DNA of 64,000 nucleotides from Salvator merianae (GCA_003586115.2 QVOM02000049.1:18109470-18173469); one strand, 5' to 3'; counted from the first letter of the stretch, positions 48,000-60,035 are shown. The notes: generated by a model from the letters alone, not told the origin. Numbers and translations: made by a program.

Positions 48000-49745
48000 T
48001 TGAGGATTGCAAGAGAGGCCAAAAACAATAAAAAAGGGTTTTGGGGGTATGTCAGAAGCAAAAGAAAAGTCAAAGAAGCTATAGGACCTTTACAAAATGA
48101 GAAGGGCGATTTGGTCAAAAACGATATTCAGAAGGCAGAACTTCTGAACTCCTATTTTGCATCTGTTTTCTCTCAGAAAGGAAAGGAAACATCAGTTGGC
48201 CTTCACTGTGCTGTTGAGGGAATAAGAGAATCAAGGCTCTGTATGGACAAGGAGAAGGTGAGGGAACACTTAGCAAACTTAAATGTATTCAAGTCTCCAG
48301 GCCCAGATGAATTACATCCTAGGGTGCTGAAGGAATTAGCTGATATAATTGCTGAACCACTCTCCGTGATATTTGAGAACTCATGGATAACAGGAGAAGT
48401 CCCAGAAGATTGGAGAAGGGCAAATGTTGTACCTATCTTTAAAAAAGGAAAGAAGGCTGACCCAGGCAACTACAGGCCTGTGAGCCTGACTTCAATACCA
48501 GGCAAGATATTTGAACAAATCATTAAACAGCACATATGGGAGCACTTGGATGGAAATGCAGTAATTAACCAAAGCCAACATGGATTTGTAACAAACAAGT
48601 CATGCCAGACTAATCTTATTTCCTTTTATGACAAAATTACTGGATGGATCAATCAAGGAAAGGCTGTGGACATAGTATATCTTGACTTTAGCAAAGCATT
48701 TGACAAGGTGTCTCATACTATACTTATTGAAAAAATGATCAAATATGGGATTGACAGGACAACTGTTAGGTGGATTCATAACTGGCTTAGTGATCGTACT
48801 CAAAGAGTGGTCATAAATGGCTTCACATCCGATTGGAAGACTGTCTCGAGTGGGGTACCGCAAGGCTCTGTCTTGGGCCCATTGCTGTTCAACATTTTTA
48901 TAAACGATCTGGATGAAGGTGTCGAGGGGACGCTGATCAAATTTGCAGATGACACAAAGCTAGGAGGGGTTGCTAACACTAGGGAGGAGAAGGAGAGGAT
49001 TCAAAAGGATTTGGACAAGCTTGAACAGTGGGCTGAAACTAACAGAATGACATTTAACAGGGAGAAATGCAAAGTTTTACATCTGGGTAAGAAAAATGAC
49101 AATATCCAATACAGAATGGGGGGAATCTCGCTGAGCAGCAGCACATGTGAAAAGGATCTGGGTGTACTAGTAGATCACAGATTAAACATGAGTCAACAGT
49201 GTGATGCAACTGCAAAAAAGGCAAATACCATCCTGGGCTGTATCAAGAAGGGTATAGAGTCTAGATCACGAGAAGTAATTGTCCCACTTTACTCTTCCTT
49301 GGTCAGACCTCATCTGGAGTATTGTGTCCAGTTCTGGGCACCCCAGTTTAAAAAAGACATTGACAAACTGGAACAAGTTCAGAGAAGGGCGACCAAAATG
49401 GTGAGTGGTCTGCAAACCATGTCCTACGAGGAACGGTTAAAGGACCTAGGAATGTTTAGCCTACAGAAGAGAAGACTGAGAGGAGACATGATAGCTGTTT
49501 TCAAGTATCTGAAGGGCTGTCACAGTGCAGAAGGATTGGCCCTATTCTCAGTTGCGCAAGAAGGAAGGACTAGAAACAATGGGATGAAACTTCAAGGGAG
49601 TAGATACAGGCTAGATATTAGGAAAAACTTCCTGACCGTAAGGGCAATCAGTCATTGGAACAGGTTGCCACAGGAGGTGGTGGGCTCTCCTTCGCTGGAG
49701 GTCATCAAGGAGAGGCTGGACAGTTATCTGTCTGGGATGCTTTAG
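48000..49745 (+). CDS. CR1 ORF2 C-terminal part: reverse transcriptase
   Basis: 581 codons with no internal stop. Reverse transcriptase blocks in order: SPGPDELHPRVLKEL, VVPIFKKGKK, NYRPVSLTSIPGKIFE, DFSKAFDKVSH, GVPQGSVLGPLLFNIFIND, the catalytic FADDTKL box (Phe in place of the usual Tyr; both Asp present) and HLGKKN. The C-terminal region (VQRRATKMVSG; HWNRLPQEVV) is typical of CR1. The stop TAG is followed 78 bases later by the CR1 3' repeat. The catalytic residues are intact, so only the upstream frameshift and possible 5' loss disable this copy. Confidence 0.93.
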   Translation: MRIAREAKNNKKGFWGYVRSKRKVKEAIGPLQNEKGDLVKNDIQKAELLNSYFASVFSQKGKETSVGLHCAVEGIRESRLCMDKEKVREHLANLNVFKSPGPDELHPRVLKELADIIAEPLSVIFENSWITGEVPEDWRRANVVPIFKKGKKADPGNYRPVSLTSIPGKIFEQIIKQHIWEHLDGNAVINQSQHGFVTNKSCQTNLISFYDKITGWINQGKAVDIVYLDFSKAFDKVSHTILIEKMIKYGIDRTTVRWIHNWLSDRTQRVVINGFTSDWKTVSSGVPQGSVLGPLLFNIFINDLDEGVEGTLIKFADDTKLGGVANTREEKERIQKDLDKLEQWAETNRMTFNREKCKVLHLGKKNDNIQYRMGGISLSSSTCEKDLGVLVDHRLNMSQQCDATAKKANTILGCIKKGIESRSREVIVPLYSSLVRPHLEYCVQFWAPQFKKDIDKLEQVQRRATKMVSGLQTMSYEERLKDLGMFSLQKRRLRGDMIAVFKYLKGCHSAEGLALFSVAQEGRTRNNGMKLQGSRYRLDIRKNFLTVRAISHWNRLPQEVVGSPSLEVIKERLDSYLSGML

Positions 49746-50627
49746 TGAATCCTGCATTGAGCAGGGGGTTGGACTCGATGACCCTAGAGGTCCCTTCCAA
49801 CTCTATGATTCTATGATTCTATGAGAGAAAGTGGGGAGTTTTGATAGTACATCTGTCCCTTTTCCACAAGTTCCCTATATTTCAAATCCAAAGGTTGCTC
49901 AGCCCATTTTTTCATACGCCGATGTTCATTTTAAGTTCTCATAAATCCACTGTTTTTTTAAAAAATACTTTCTGTCCACATTTTCTAAAAGATCAATTTC
50001 TCTAAACATGGGTTTTGGCAAGGAATCACCTGTCCGAACTTGGAAAATAGAATTGCCAACGATCCTTGCATTTCATTTTGCATACTGTTTTAGGAAATGT
50101 GAATTTTGTACATTTGCAGTAACGTGTACCCAATGAATTATTTCCCCACCCCTAAAAGCAAGTGCCTTGCAACATGCACCCCAAAGCTCCTGGCACATCT
50201 TTGGCAGTGATTGCAAGAACAGCTGGGAACGAATGAATGTTCTACATCAAAGAAATGTTCTCTGTAACCACCAAAGCTAAGCAACAGACTCTCCAGTGTA
50301 ACCAAAGATATTGTGAAGAAAAGGAGACTCGCCTTCTGAATCCCTCTATGTTGCCTGCCATTTGTCCTATCCGTCCAATCAAGACATGGTAAATCTATTA
50401 TTAGGACAAAGCTTGTTTGTTTTTTAAATAGATTTCTGCTGTTTCTTCATTTTCAGCCTAAAAAAGCCTGGCATAATCCAGCACAGGCACCAGAATCTCA
50501 GGTATCTGAGCGGACAAAAACCGCCACCTTGTGGTGAGTCAACAGGGAAACTGTTCTCTCCGCTGTAGCTCTGTAAGTTTGCTAACATGATGTCTTCAAA
50601 GGAAAACCAACAATAACATCTTTTAAA

Positions 50628-50830
50628 ATGCTTTTAATTTTTGTATCAATATCCCACCTTTCTCCCAAAGAATTGCTGGCAATGAATATTAATCTGCTTC
50701 TCTCCATTTTAGCCTCACAACAACCACGTGGGTTAAAGAGGCTCAGAGATAATGTGTAGCTGGCCCATTATTACTCCAATTATTTTTGTGGGTGAGCAGA
50801 GATTTGACACCAATCCTCTTAGGGTGCATC
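50628..50830 (-). mobile_element. MIR-like squamate SINE, antisense
   Basis: Read on the - strand: a B-box-like GGATTGGTGTCAAATCTCTG, then TGAGGCTAAAATGG (normally TTGTGAGGATAAAATGG), then CTTTGGGAGAAAGGTGGGATA and a poorly preserved A/T tail. On the + strand CCTCACAACAACCACGTGGG and TCCCACCTTTCTCCCAAAG are the clear markers. Confidence 0.6.
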
Positions 50831-51061
50831 CTCACCTCAGTGGCACAGGGTGTGCCAAAGCAAGGATGTTCCTCCTGCTCCTGGGACAGGACATGTGCCA
50901 ACTAAACAACCCATGCCTCACTCTTCAACATCGTTGGAGCTAACAACTCAGCTCTGGAGCAGAGCTATCAACTCCAAATACTGAAAGCCCTGTCAAGCTG
51001 GAGGAGGAACTGGTAGTGGGCTTTTGTCAGCATGGCACTTGCATAAAATAGACGTGTAGGT

Positions 51062-51375
51062 TGCTCTTGCCATCACATAAGAGGACCCCTACTGGATCAG
51101 GCCACAGTCCATTAAGTCCAGCATCCTCTCTCACTCAGTGGGCCACCAACTGCTTCTGGGCATCTCAAGCAGAAGACAAAGGCAAAACCTTCACCTACTC
51201 TGGACTCCCTGCAAACGGCCTCGAGAGACATCCTGCCTGTCTCTCCACCTAGGTGTCCTTTCTAGTAGCCATCGATACGCCTGGCCTCCATGAATCTGTT
51301 CAATCCGTTTTTAAAGCTATCCAGGGTGATTGCTGTCACCACCTCCTTTGGTAGACTGATGATTCTCTATATGGC
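51062..51375 (-). mobile_element. CR1-type 3' fragment, antisense, copy 1
   Basis: ACTGGATCAGGCCACAGTCC, GTCCAGCATCCTCTCTCAC, AAGCAGAAGACAAAGGC and CTCCATGAATCTGTTCAATCC align in order with 61402-61855. Orientation is deduced from the sense 3' end at 62098-62172. Confidence 0.7.
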
Positions 51376-53812
51376 AGCAGCAAGAGCAGCTGTGGCCAGC
51401 TGGGACCCTCAGATCAGTTAAATCTGCTCTAAGGAAGGAGTTGCAGAGGGTGCTTCAAGGTCCTCCAGCATCCTTTTTAATGCCACTGGCATTTGACCGC
51501 CACACCCCTAGGGTTTCCTCAGAGCACCCGCCACTGTAGGTGCCCGACATCATTCACCTCTCCATGAGCCTATTAGGATTTGTTCTCCAAACACCTGGAA
51601 CAGCCAGAGGCAATGATCAAATATTATTCAGGTTGATGCCCAGTACTCCACACTGCAAGTTCAGGGGTAGTCCAAGAATATCACTAAAAACTGAGGTTGC
51701 TGCTATGTAAAGCTACCAACCTCTCTGGGACGGGGTAGCCTGCCTATCGCAGAATAAAGTAAGACAATGTAATGTGCCAGGATTACCTTTAAATCAGGTC
51801 CAGAACCTTCTGCAGTGCACAATGGCTACGTTTGTTGAGCAGAACAGCCAACTGCAAACATGCTACTCCTTCACTCAAAGAGCTGCACTGGCTGCTGCTT
51901 TGCTACCAGGTCAACTTAAACTTTTGTTTGTTGACGTAGAAATACCTAAACAATTTGGGTTTAAGTGCGATCCTGAAAAATGGCTGATCCCCGGGAAGTT
52001 TCAATAAAGCCTAGCTGGTAGAAATGGATGCCCAGTGAAATAAGGAAAGCTGTAACCAGTGTGATTTGGGTACCTGCATAAAACAGATTTCTGCACCCCA
52101 ACATTTTTTGATGTGGCTTGCTGACTGATCTATTTTTTTTCCTGTCTTTCACTGTATCACATAGGTACGCATTGGTTATTGAGGCACTAGCCTTCTGCTT
52201 TTTGTTGTACACTACACTGTATTTTTTTTAAAAGATAGGAATCATATTTTCATCTGTTTAAGCCCCATCAGTGCATTATTGCTTGTAATTATTTAATCTC
52301 TGTTGACATCTCTGTAGTTACACACACTCCCCTCTGCACTGTTCAAATGTTTAAAAAATGCTTCAGAAATAAGCCTGTAGAAGAAGATTTCCTTATTTTT
52401 GCTGATCTTATAAACAGGATTAAACACTCTTAAATGTACCTCGTCATTGACTATGCTGCTCCCTAAGCTCAGGAAATCCTTCCTCTCTTCATCACGACGC
52501 CCTTTTGTGTCAACATCCTTCCTTTACATCATTCTGTGCTACCCGCCCAAATTCTGCCCTGGAAAAAAATTATGTTTGATGATTAACATGATACGAACAG
52601 ATCAAGATCCAGTTGATTTCAACATATGCAGCCTTACATTTTATAGGCTTCCTCCCCCCACTTAAATATCACAACCTTTAGGGTATTGAAATAAAACTTT
52701 CCTGACTTGGGTATAGGATAGATCTAATTGCAGCAGTGTGAAGGCTTGGGAATATTAGATACTTACTCTGCTGCTTATAACTGAAGTGATTCTTGAAAAA
52801 GCTTTAAAAAAGACAGTGCAGGTGTGTCTCCACTGTTCTGGCAAGACGAGTTTTAGGGAGGCACCTCTATCATGGCATGCTGTCCAGCAGCCTCAGTCAA
52901 CTTTGGCAAGGAGCTTGAGAGTTTCCCTGGCATTGCTGAGGTCATGGTTCCAAAGTTGGCCTCCAGCATGCTTCACAGCAGTGAGGGCCTGGGTCAGTGC
53001 ACGGGAAGTGGCCTCAGAGCTGCTTCTCGTGCACTGAACCTGGGGGGCACTGAAATCCCTCCACATGCCCAAAAGGCCCTTCAGTGGAGGGCGCTGTGGA
53101 GACAGGCAAACTTCAATGCCCCTCTAAGTCAATTTGAATGGCCTGAGGAGACACAGTCTATGACAGCTATAGACAGTGGCTTGAAAAAACTTGACTTAGG
53201 TAAAGCATAGTATGTATCTTTTAAAACAAGCACACTGATTTGTGCACTGGACAGAGAGAATTCAGACAGTAATTTGAAGCTTTAGTGACCTGTCAGGCCT
53301 CTATGACATTACTGGGTGACCTGATATTGTGAGAGGCAGTTCTGTCCCTTTCAGGCCCTGAAAAAGACCTGGAGTGACAAACAGAATCACACGAGCTAAG
53401 GTAACTGCTCCTGCATGTAAGGGAAGTGTAGCCATTCCAAATGCTTGATAAAGCACTTGAAACTGCATTTTGCACACCCCTAAATTTAGACTATGACTGG
53501 GGAACCTGTGCATCTCTAAATGTTGTTCTGCAACTCCCACATTTTCTGATTATTGGCCATGAAGTCTGGGGCAGATGGAAGTTAACCTTCACAACCTCTG
53601 GTATGCTGTAATAGCCTCATTCCTAGATTAGATTCAATAGTCTCTAGGGGAATCTACGTAGCCATGCCATTGTCTTCTGATCCCAACAGTTACGTTTGCT
53701 TCATATCTGGAGGTTGGGGAGAAGCAAACAGGACATGAGGAAAACAAAGTTTTGTTCACTTTCACTGCCCTTTTCCTCTGCCTGATATTTTCAGGAAAGA
53801 GCAGAAGACCAA

Positions 53813-53982
53813 GACCCTTTCTGCACTGGGGCTTATTCTGGATGATATCCCAGAATAGAGACCTGCCATCCACAGACTATGATAGGCTTCACCTAGGGCC
53901 TGCTGTAGTTTGCACCAGCACAAGGCTGGCAGGCCCCTATTCTGGGATATAATCCGGAATAAGGCCTGGTGCAGAAAGGACC
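53813..53982. mobile_element. Palindromic GGCCCTTTCTGC MITE
   Basis: 170 bp, GACCCTTTCTGCACTGGGGC at the left, GCCTGGTGCAGAAAGGACC at the right, with arms pairing through CCCAGAATAGAGACCTGCC and the right-arm GGCAGGCCCCTATTCTGGG. CAA occurs at each flank. Related to 14834 and 38158. Confidence 0.75.
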
Positions 53983-55536
53983 CAATAGATCAGAGGGAAG
54001 TGGTCAGTATTAGCACTGCCTTCCCACACCCTCACAAGATACATGGGGACACACGGTCCCTGCAAGAAAGTTTGGGGAAATGGGACAATAATAGGAAATA
54101 CCAAAGGAGGAAAAGGCATCCCATGGGCAGGGATATAAGGCTCTTTTAAAAAAAGAAATTTGCATGTCTGAATAAGAGTTTGTTGCTCCTCGTACATTGT
54201 TTAGATGCATTAGCTTGAAAGTGGGGCCCTACAGATAAGCCCCAAATGATATTACCAGAACTAAGTTAACCTGCTTGTTAAAAATGTTCTGTACGCAATG
54301 CAAGAAACAAAAGCAAGCTTATATATTTGCTAGGCATGCTTTTTTTTTGCAAAATGCTCTCTCTTTTATACCTGCTGAAGCCTCCTTCTCTTTCCACAGA
54401 CCTGAAGGTTGCTACAATTTTCATGTTTAAGCTTCAAACTTCAAAATGTCTGTACGCTGTGCAAAATATTCACCATAGGCTCAAAACACTCAGCAGAAGA
54501 TTGACCAGATAGATTATAAACAATAAGGTGGCATGTTCACCACTGCAAATACCACACATTTAGGCACCTGCATTAAACTAGGTTATTGACGTTTTATTTG
54601 CAAAATTACCAGTGGAGGTGAAGTCAGTTCAAGTTTGGAAATAAGAGAATAAATAGTTGACATGATCAATACAGAGAACACAGAAATATTTGTTATAGCT
54701 TATATAAATACATTCGTCTATGAGCACAGATGGGAAAATGTGAGGCCTTAATTTATTTCTGTGGCCAACTATATGTAATGCTGGCTGTGACAGACACAGA
54801 AACACATACAAGTTTGAATACATTCTCTGCAAATCCTACCATAAGCAACAAGCTACTGATCAGCTATAATACAGTATACAGTATTTCTTGAAGAGCTTGG
54901 ACTCAATGTAATAAATTATATAATATGCATTATTTCAGAAATCCATGTAACATTTCTGCAATCCAATCTCCACTAGTTCTGCAAAGAGAAGCATTCTGTA
55001 AGCAAAAAGGTCTAAAATGTAGAGGGAAAAATACCCAGTAGAATCCAGCTGATCTAATTCTGCTCACTTCAACTGTAGGTGACCTTTGAGTTCTGAACAA
55101 TGCAGTATGCTTATTTTAGAATTTGTAGCTGTTTAACCTTTTATTTTACACACAATGTATGCCTGCATGTTTCCAGCCACTCTATAAGAATATAGCAAGA
55201 ATATCTGCAACAAGGTGAAATTATTATGTCCTATATTCATTAATACAGTTGCAGTGCTAAAATTAAAAAAGCACAACAAAAATGAAAACCTCAACTCTCT
55301 CACAAATATTAAAACTGTAAGGTCAGCATTCGGAAAGTGCCCAGGGACGTGTAAAACGATATGGCTACGTGGATGAAATTAATCTGAAGTGTGTGAACTC
55401 AGCCATTTTTAAAATGGCATGATCCTTTTTTACTAAGCATGTAGTAGTGGCTGGACACATAACTTTTACCCTTTATAAAACACATAAGGATTTGTCACAT
55501 TTGTAACGGCCCATGTCTGCTAAGATCTGCATATTT

Positions 55537-56058
55537 GGGCCTTTCTGCATGGACTCTTGATCCGGATTAAGGGTCCACGTAGTTCACATCTGGGCCACCG
55601 TATCCACACATCAGTATGGATTAAGGAGGCCCTGCCCCGCACTGGTCCATCTTCACCTGCAGGAGGCAAAGCCTGATCCAGATTAAGGAGGCCCCTAATC
55701 TGGATTACTGGTAGTCCTGATTAATCAGGACTACCAGTGGACCAGCAGGCCTGATCCGGAACACGGGAGGTGTGCAGATGCATGACTCCTGTGTTTGGGA
55801 CTACCAGGGGGTACCTTTTGGCAGCACCCCAAAAAGCACTCCCCAGAGGCCCCAAGGCTAAGAACAAACGTTCCTAAACTTCAGAGGTATGGGGGTGCAG
55901 CTGCAAAGCTCGCACAAGCTCTGTGGCCTAATTTGGATTGGGGCCGTCAGAGCAGACAGCACTGAGCCTGCCCAGGCCTCCTTGTGATCCAGATCAGCAG
56001 GCTGGGCTAATCCGGTCCCTCTGATCTGGAACTAGAGGAGGTAAGTGCAGAAAGGATC
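55537..56058. mobile_element. GGGCCTTTCTGCA-end non-autonomous DNA element, about 520 bp
   Basis: Left GGGCCTTTCTGCATGGAC, right AAGTGCAGAAAGGATCC inverted. Within it ATCCGGATTAAGG and ATCCAGATTAAGGAGGCCCC recur, and GTAGTCCTGATTAATCAGGA is the start of a perfect 24-base palindrome near 55709-55732. It appears once in the window. Its ends resemble the 170-180-bp palindromic MITEs, so it may share their transposase source. Confidence 0.65.
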
Positions 56059-57298
56059 CTTACTTCGAAAGAAGCACCATTGAAACTAGGACTTACTTCA
56101 AAGGAAACCTGCATATTGCACTTTATGTCGTTTTTTTTTTAAAAAAGTATAGCCTCAGACTAGCAACCTGCTCTAAAACCCATAGCTATAATCTGCAAAC
56201 TCCTGTGAATTTTAAAAGCCAATGTCTTTAAACCAATTGTAAATCTTTTGTCTTCCCTATGTAGTCTTGTTAAGACCTGTTTTCGTCTCTTATATAATGT
56301 GATTGGTTTCATCTCAAGAAGCCAATCAGGAAGACAGAAGATGCTGTTAGAGAGCCTTTGCTATTATGATTTGGGCCAAATGAAGCTATGGCACATAGAT
56401 ACAGAACAAGCGGTGCTTTTCAGCAACAGGTAGATTTTTTTGTTTAAGCGCTCAACATATATGCGAGTTACAGAGAAGCTGCTTTGATTTATATCTGCTA
56501 TCTTAGTACTATGGCACTGGGTAAGGTAGCTGTCCCCACTAAATCTGGTACCCTGATTCGGTGCCTACACAAAGTCTTCACTCTCTGCTATGGATTAATA
56601 CGGGACACTAATAAAAAGCATTGTTTCAGCTACTAATGTGGGTTACTCCCGCAAGGCATGATCCAGGTGAAAGGCAATAGGTTATATGAGCCTCCACATC
56701 TTATTATTTTACCCCATGGAAAGGATATAGCCAAACCAGGTGCCGAACCATCTTGGGGAGTTTTCTCAGCCTTTGCAGGAGCTCTGAATAACACCATCTT
56801 TTCCGTGTGATCTTTTAACTCCTGTATGGGATATCTATGGTCTTCCTGATGTTGCTGGACCCTGAAGATCCACAGCAGAAACACCAATGGGAAGGGAAAT
56901 CAAAGCTACACTCCTACATCATTAGACCTCTGCAGGCTCCCATCCACCCTTTAATAGAACACCCTTGTGAACTCAACAGGTTGAACACAGGAAACCTTTA
57001 AACAAGGTTCAAAAGGGACAAGCACTATAGGAAGCCAGGAGGGAGGATAATTTATGGGAAGAGTGCCCTTGATTTGTAACTGCCTGGATGCTGAAGGATA
57101 CAGAAGCTACCTGAGGACTGATCAAGTGTATAATGAACAAAAACAGCTGTAAGAATACCACATGGCCTGGGTTCAAAATTACGGAAACAGCAGGATTACT
57201 CGGGACTGGGTGCTGGCTATTTCTCATGCCATCAGAAATAAGAAATGACAAATGTCCCTCTCCAGGGAGAGGCAAAGAAACATGTCTAGTCAGAAGGA

Positions 57299-57649
57299 GG
57301 GCCTGTTCACACTTTAGTGCTAGAGAGTGATTGCTTCTGCATTTCGCAGCAACCTCAGCAATCGGGAGCATTTGCAGACACTTATGATTGCTACTAGCTG
57401 TGGACAACAAAATTGTTGGCCTCCCAGTACACAGCATTTGCACCTACGTCCCTTGTCGCCATGGCAGTGGCTGGATGTTTCCATGACTGCTGTCATGGTG
57501 GGCAGCTGGCATTCCCACTGTGAATGCCAGAAGCCCGTTTCTGGATTGTTCCGGCCCTTGCAGTGCAGATGGCCACCGCACCGTGGGGACTGTTCCACCT
57601 TGGAATGATTGGATTCAACCATTTCAAGGTGGAAAGTGCAAAAAGGCCC
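57299..57649. mobile_element. GGGCC-end inverted-repeat element, reverse copy
   Basis: Begins GGGCCTGTTCACACTTTAG and ends CAAGGTGGAAAGTGCAAAAAGGCCC. The interior GTTCCGGCCCTTGCAGTGCA matches the outer reverse copy at 8775-9515. Confidence 0.75.
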
Positions 57650-57822
57650 AGAGACTGCATAAGTATACTTCCCCAAAATTTTTATTCCATGTGACTGAAT
57701 ATTATTTCAAAGAAAGCCTCCAATGTCATGAGGGTCTCTTTCAATTAGCCACCATACTTCTTTGCTTTGAAAGTTCTATCACTATAGCACTTCTGTAACA
57801 CTGTGATTTGATACCTATCCCT

Positions 57823-57849
57823 ACACATACACACACACACACACACACA
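57823..57849. repeat. CA microsatellite
   Basis: ACACATACACACACACACAC and onward, about 11 uninterrupted AC units. Confidence 0.95.
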
Positions 57850-59841
57850 AATACCACTTACCTCTTGAAACCAACCTGTAGATTCTACAATATCGACTGA
57901 ACAGAGAACCTAGGTTATCTATTGAGCTGCACATTTATTGGTACAGACCTCGCATCAAGTTGCAGCAGCTATGCACACAGTTTTATAAAGCTCCTCTGCA
58001 TTTTTAATTTTTCTTTTTTATTTCTTCCTTAAATAATTTTTTTATAGAATATCTGTTATGAAGAACAATCAGAATAGCCAGTGGCAGAATTAGCCCCACA
58101 CATACCAGCAGGTGCAATTCAGAGTCCAATGGGGCTAAGGATCACTCACCAGCTTTCCTGAATACAGCCTAAATAAGGTTTTGGATTACACAATGAAAGC
58201 CAGTATTATCAAGTAAGCAGTCATTATATACATCTTGTAAGGCAGCCGTTTGTAGAGAGAGTACTCCGTTACACTGAAGCATTCACTTTTGCTACATCCA
58301 CCTTTGAAAAGTAAGCAGCCAAGATCTTTTCAATTCACTACAATTTTCCTTTGTGATGATTCTAGATTTCGGGACAATGGCTGATTTAATATATTAAAGT
58401 GTTGTTACATAATACACAGAACAGTCCTAATTGCCACGTTTACTACATGCTCCATAAATGAGGCTTCTAAGGATAGATTTGACTGTATACATCTGAATTC
58501 TAAAACTTGGCAGGAAACAATAGTAGAAAGAAGAGATGCACCAAAACCGAATTGTGAATACTGTCATCTGTAAACCTTTCTTAGCTTTTCTTCAAAACAT
58601 GTCCACAGACAGACAGAGAACAAAACACAAAGCAAAGAAATAGCCAAAGAGTTCTTCATCCGCATAAAACAAACCTGATGGTCACACAAGGTTGTCATTC
58701 AAGATGAATAACCTACAGAAGCAGCCAAGAAGAAGAATTGATCTTAGCTAGCTATGAAGCATTAGGATACTTCTCTTTATGTAGTCTTCGCTATGCAAAA
58801 CTGTTAGGAACTAAACCAGAGGCAAAAACAATGAGACAGGATACAACCTGGACCACTAGGAGAAATAAGCCACTAGAAATGTCTGAAAATTTCCTCATTG
58901 TCTTAGGCTCTCCTGGTTCGAACTCAGTTATCAGGTACCAGCTCAGTCACCAGTTTGATGTAATTTTCAGTACTGCCTCAATCAAGGTCCTAGTTTGATT
59001 GAAGGCAAAACTGGAGAATTTGCTATGTAAGAAGTTTATGCGGGGACCAAACACAAAGCCCTAGTCAAATAGACTTGACTGTTGTCCCAAAGCTTTGTCG
59101 GAATCTATTACCTTGCTTCAGGTGATGGTTGCACAAAGAATAACCAAAACATCTGCCAACAATTTGTTAGTTTCTTTAAAAGTGACACTGGAGAAAGAAA
59201 AAAAATGTAACAGATGCTTTTGCCCACTAGGCTAGGGAAACGAGAAGAATTTTACAACATACACCAACATTGGCAAGATGTAGAGGATAGTTTTCTGTAG
59301 TGGAAAAACCCTGAAGTCTATTGTGTACTGAAACCAAAATATCAGGTTTCATTATCCATTATCCAAATGTGTTTAAGTCAGTTCTTAAGGTCCCACATGA
59401 GCACAAGCACAGCTTTCATCCTGTAGAAGAGGCACCTAGTTAGACCATTCATGCAAGAGTAACCCTGCATTCAATGAGAAAAGCCCAAGGAATACGGTAC
59501 AAGCTTTTCTCTATAAAACAAATGCAGAAGCTGCCGGCTACAGTCAGATGTAGGTCTTAGAAAGGAAGTCAGTATCCATTTCCGCTGTGAACAGCTGACC
59601 ACCACATTCTCAGAAGTGCAAAGGTTGATCAAGACCACTGAGGAAAAGATATAAGACACAATTTCTTGACAGTTTTGGCCCATGTCCCATCTTGCTCTCC
59701 ATTAAGTGCGCTCCATCTGCAGTAGAATATAATGAAATGCAAGAAATGCAGGATCTCCTCATTCACTGCTGCTGATCCAACTGTACTACAGAACCACGTA
59801 AGTGCTGATTACTTGTTTGAGGACTGCATAGTAACACCATC

Positions 59842-60035
59842 TTAGGTTCCTTCTTCAGCCGGAGCCTTTCGCTGCCGTGCACCTTTCTGTCTGATCCTTA
59901 GTGGAGTGGGTGGGGCATCCTGTTCACCTTCCGGTTCAGCGATTTCGTTATCACCTTGCTGGGATCCGGTGTCTCCTATCAGCTCACGCAAGAACTTGAA
60001 CTTGGATAAGAAGAGATGCCAGACCACGTACCAAC
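59842..60035 (-). CDS. SMIM13: SMIM13 last coding exon
   Basis: Terminal exon of small integral membrane protein 13, read on the - strand. It begins after a TTTTCTGCAG acceptor with GT completing a split Gly codon, then WYVVWHLFLSKFKFLREL. A GDTGSQQGDNE segment, an acidic stretch and the basic RQKGARQRKAPAEEG tail follow, ending in TAA. This matches human SMIM13 from memory: WYFVWHLFLSKFKFLREL, GDTGSQEGD and ARQRRAPADEG. The protein is a single-pass membrane protein of about 90 residues with no established biochemical role. The visible part is the end of the membrane segment and the whole cytosolic-type tail. The first exon, with the hydrophobic N-terminus, was not found up to 64000. The C-terminus seems a few residues shorter than human. 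Orientation towards NEDD9 matches the human locus. Confidence 0.93.

Larger units (their letters stand above)
46700..49823 (+). mobile_element. CR1 LINE with near-intact ORF2
   Basis: A non-LTR retrotransposon of the CR1 clade. The coding part holds an endonuclease (47009-47986) and a reverse transcriptase (to 49745) split by one frameshift. The 3' end is diagnostic: GGACTCGATGACCCTAGAGG, then TCCCTTCCAACTC and three copies of the TCTATGAT octamer, ending near 49823. The reading frame of the endonuclease stays open upstream to about 46800 without an obvious start Met, and no ORF1 is seen, so it is 5' truncated or its left border is uncertain. The long open frames indicate a recent insertion. 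Confidence 0.92.
35986..54580. other. Intergenic region between NEDD9 and SMIM13
   Basis: About 18.6 kb without a recognisable host gene. It contains the palindrome at 37092, MITEs at 37998, 38158, 40030, 42624, 45517, 46500 and 53813, a CR1 LINE at 46700-49823, a SINE at 50628 and a CR1 fragment at 51062. I see nothing recognisable in 36000-37090, 37300-37990, 38630-39990, 40260-41880, 42820-45510, 46000-46490, 49830-50620 and 51380-53800. Block 42080-42620 is GC-richer and may be a decayed retroelement, but no motif confirms it. Confidence 0.7.
54593..59841 (-). other. SMIM13: SMIM13 3' UTR region (extent uncertain)
   Basis: No coding signal follows the SMIM13 stop on the - strand, and SMIM13 mRNAs are known to have long 3' UTRs. 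Candidate AATAAA signals on the - strand lie at 58017-58022 and 54593-54598. If the distal one is used, the UTR would include two MITEs (57299 and 55537). I see no other gene here; 54600-55530 and 58030-59840 look like single-copy AT-rich sequence. Confidence 0.4.

Noticed and set aside
52872..53210. Open frame of 112 codons on the + strand
   Set aside because: No recognisable protein or repeat motif; likely a decayed unclassified repeat or chance.
59842..60027. Treating the SMIM13 frame as a complete small gene starting with a GTG at 60027
   Set aside because: The conserved residues WYV precede it, followed upstream by a clear TTTTCTGCAG acceptor, so this is an internal exon start rather than a translation start.
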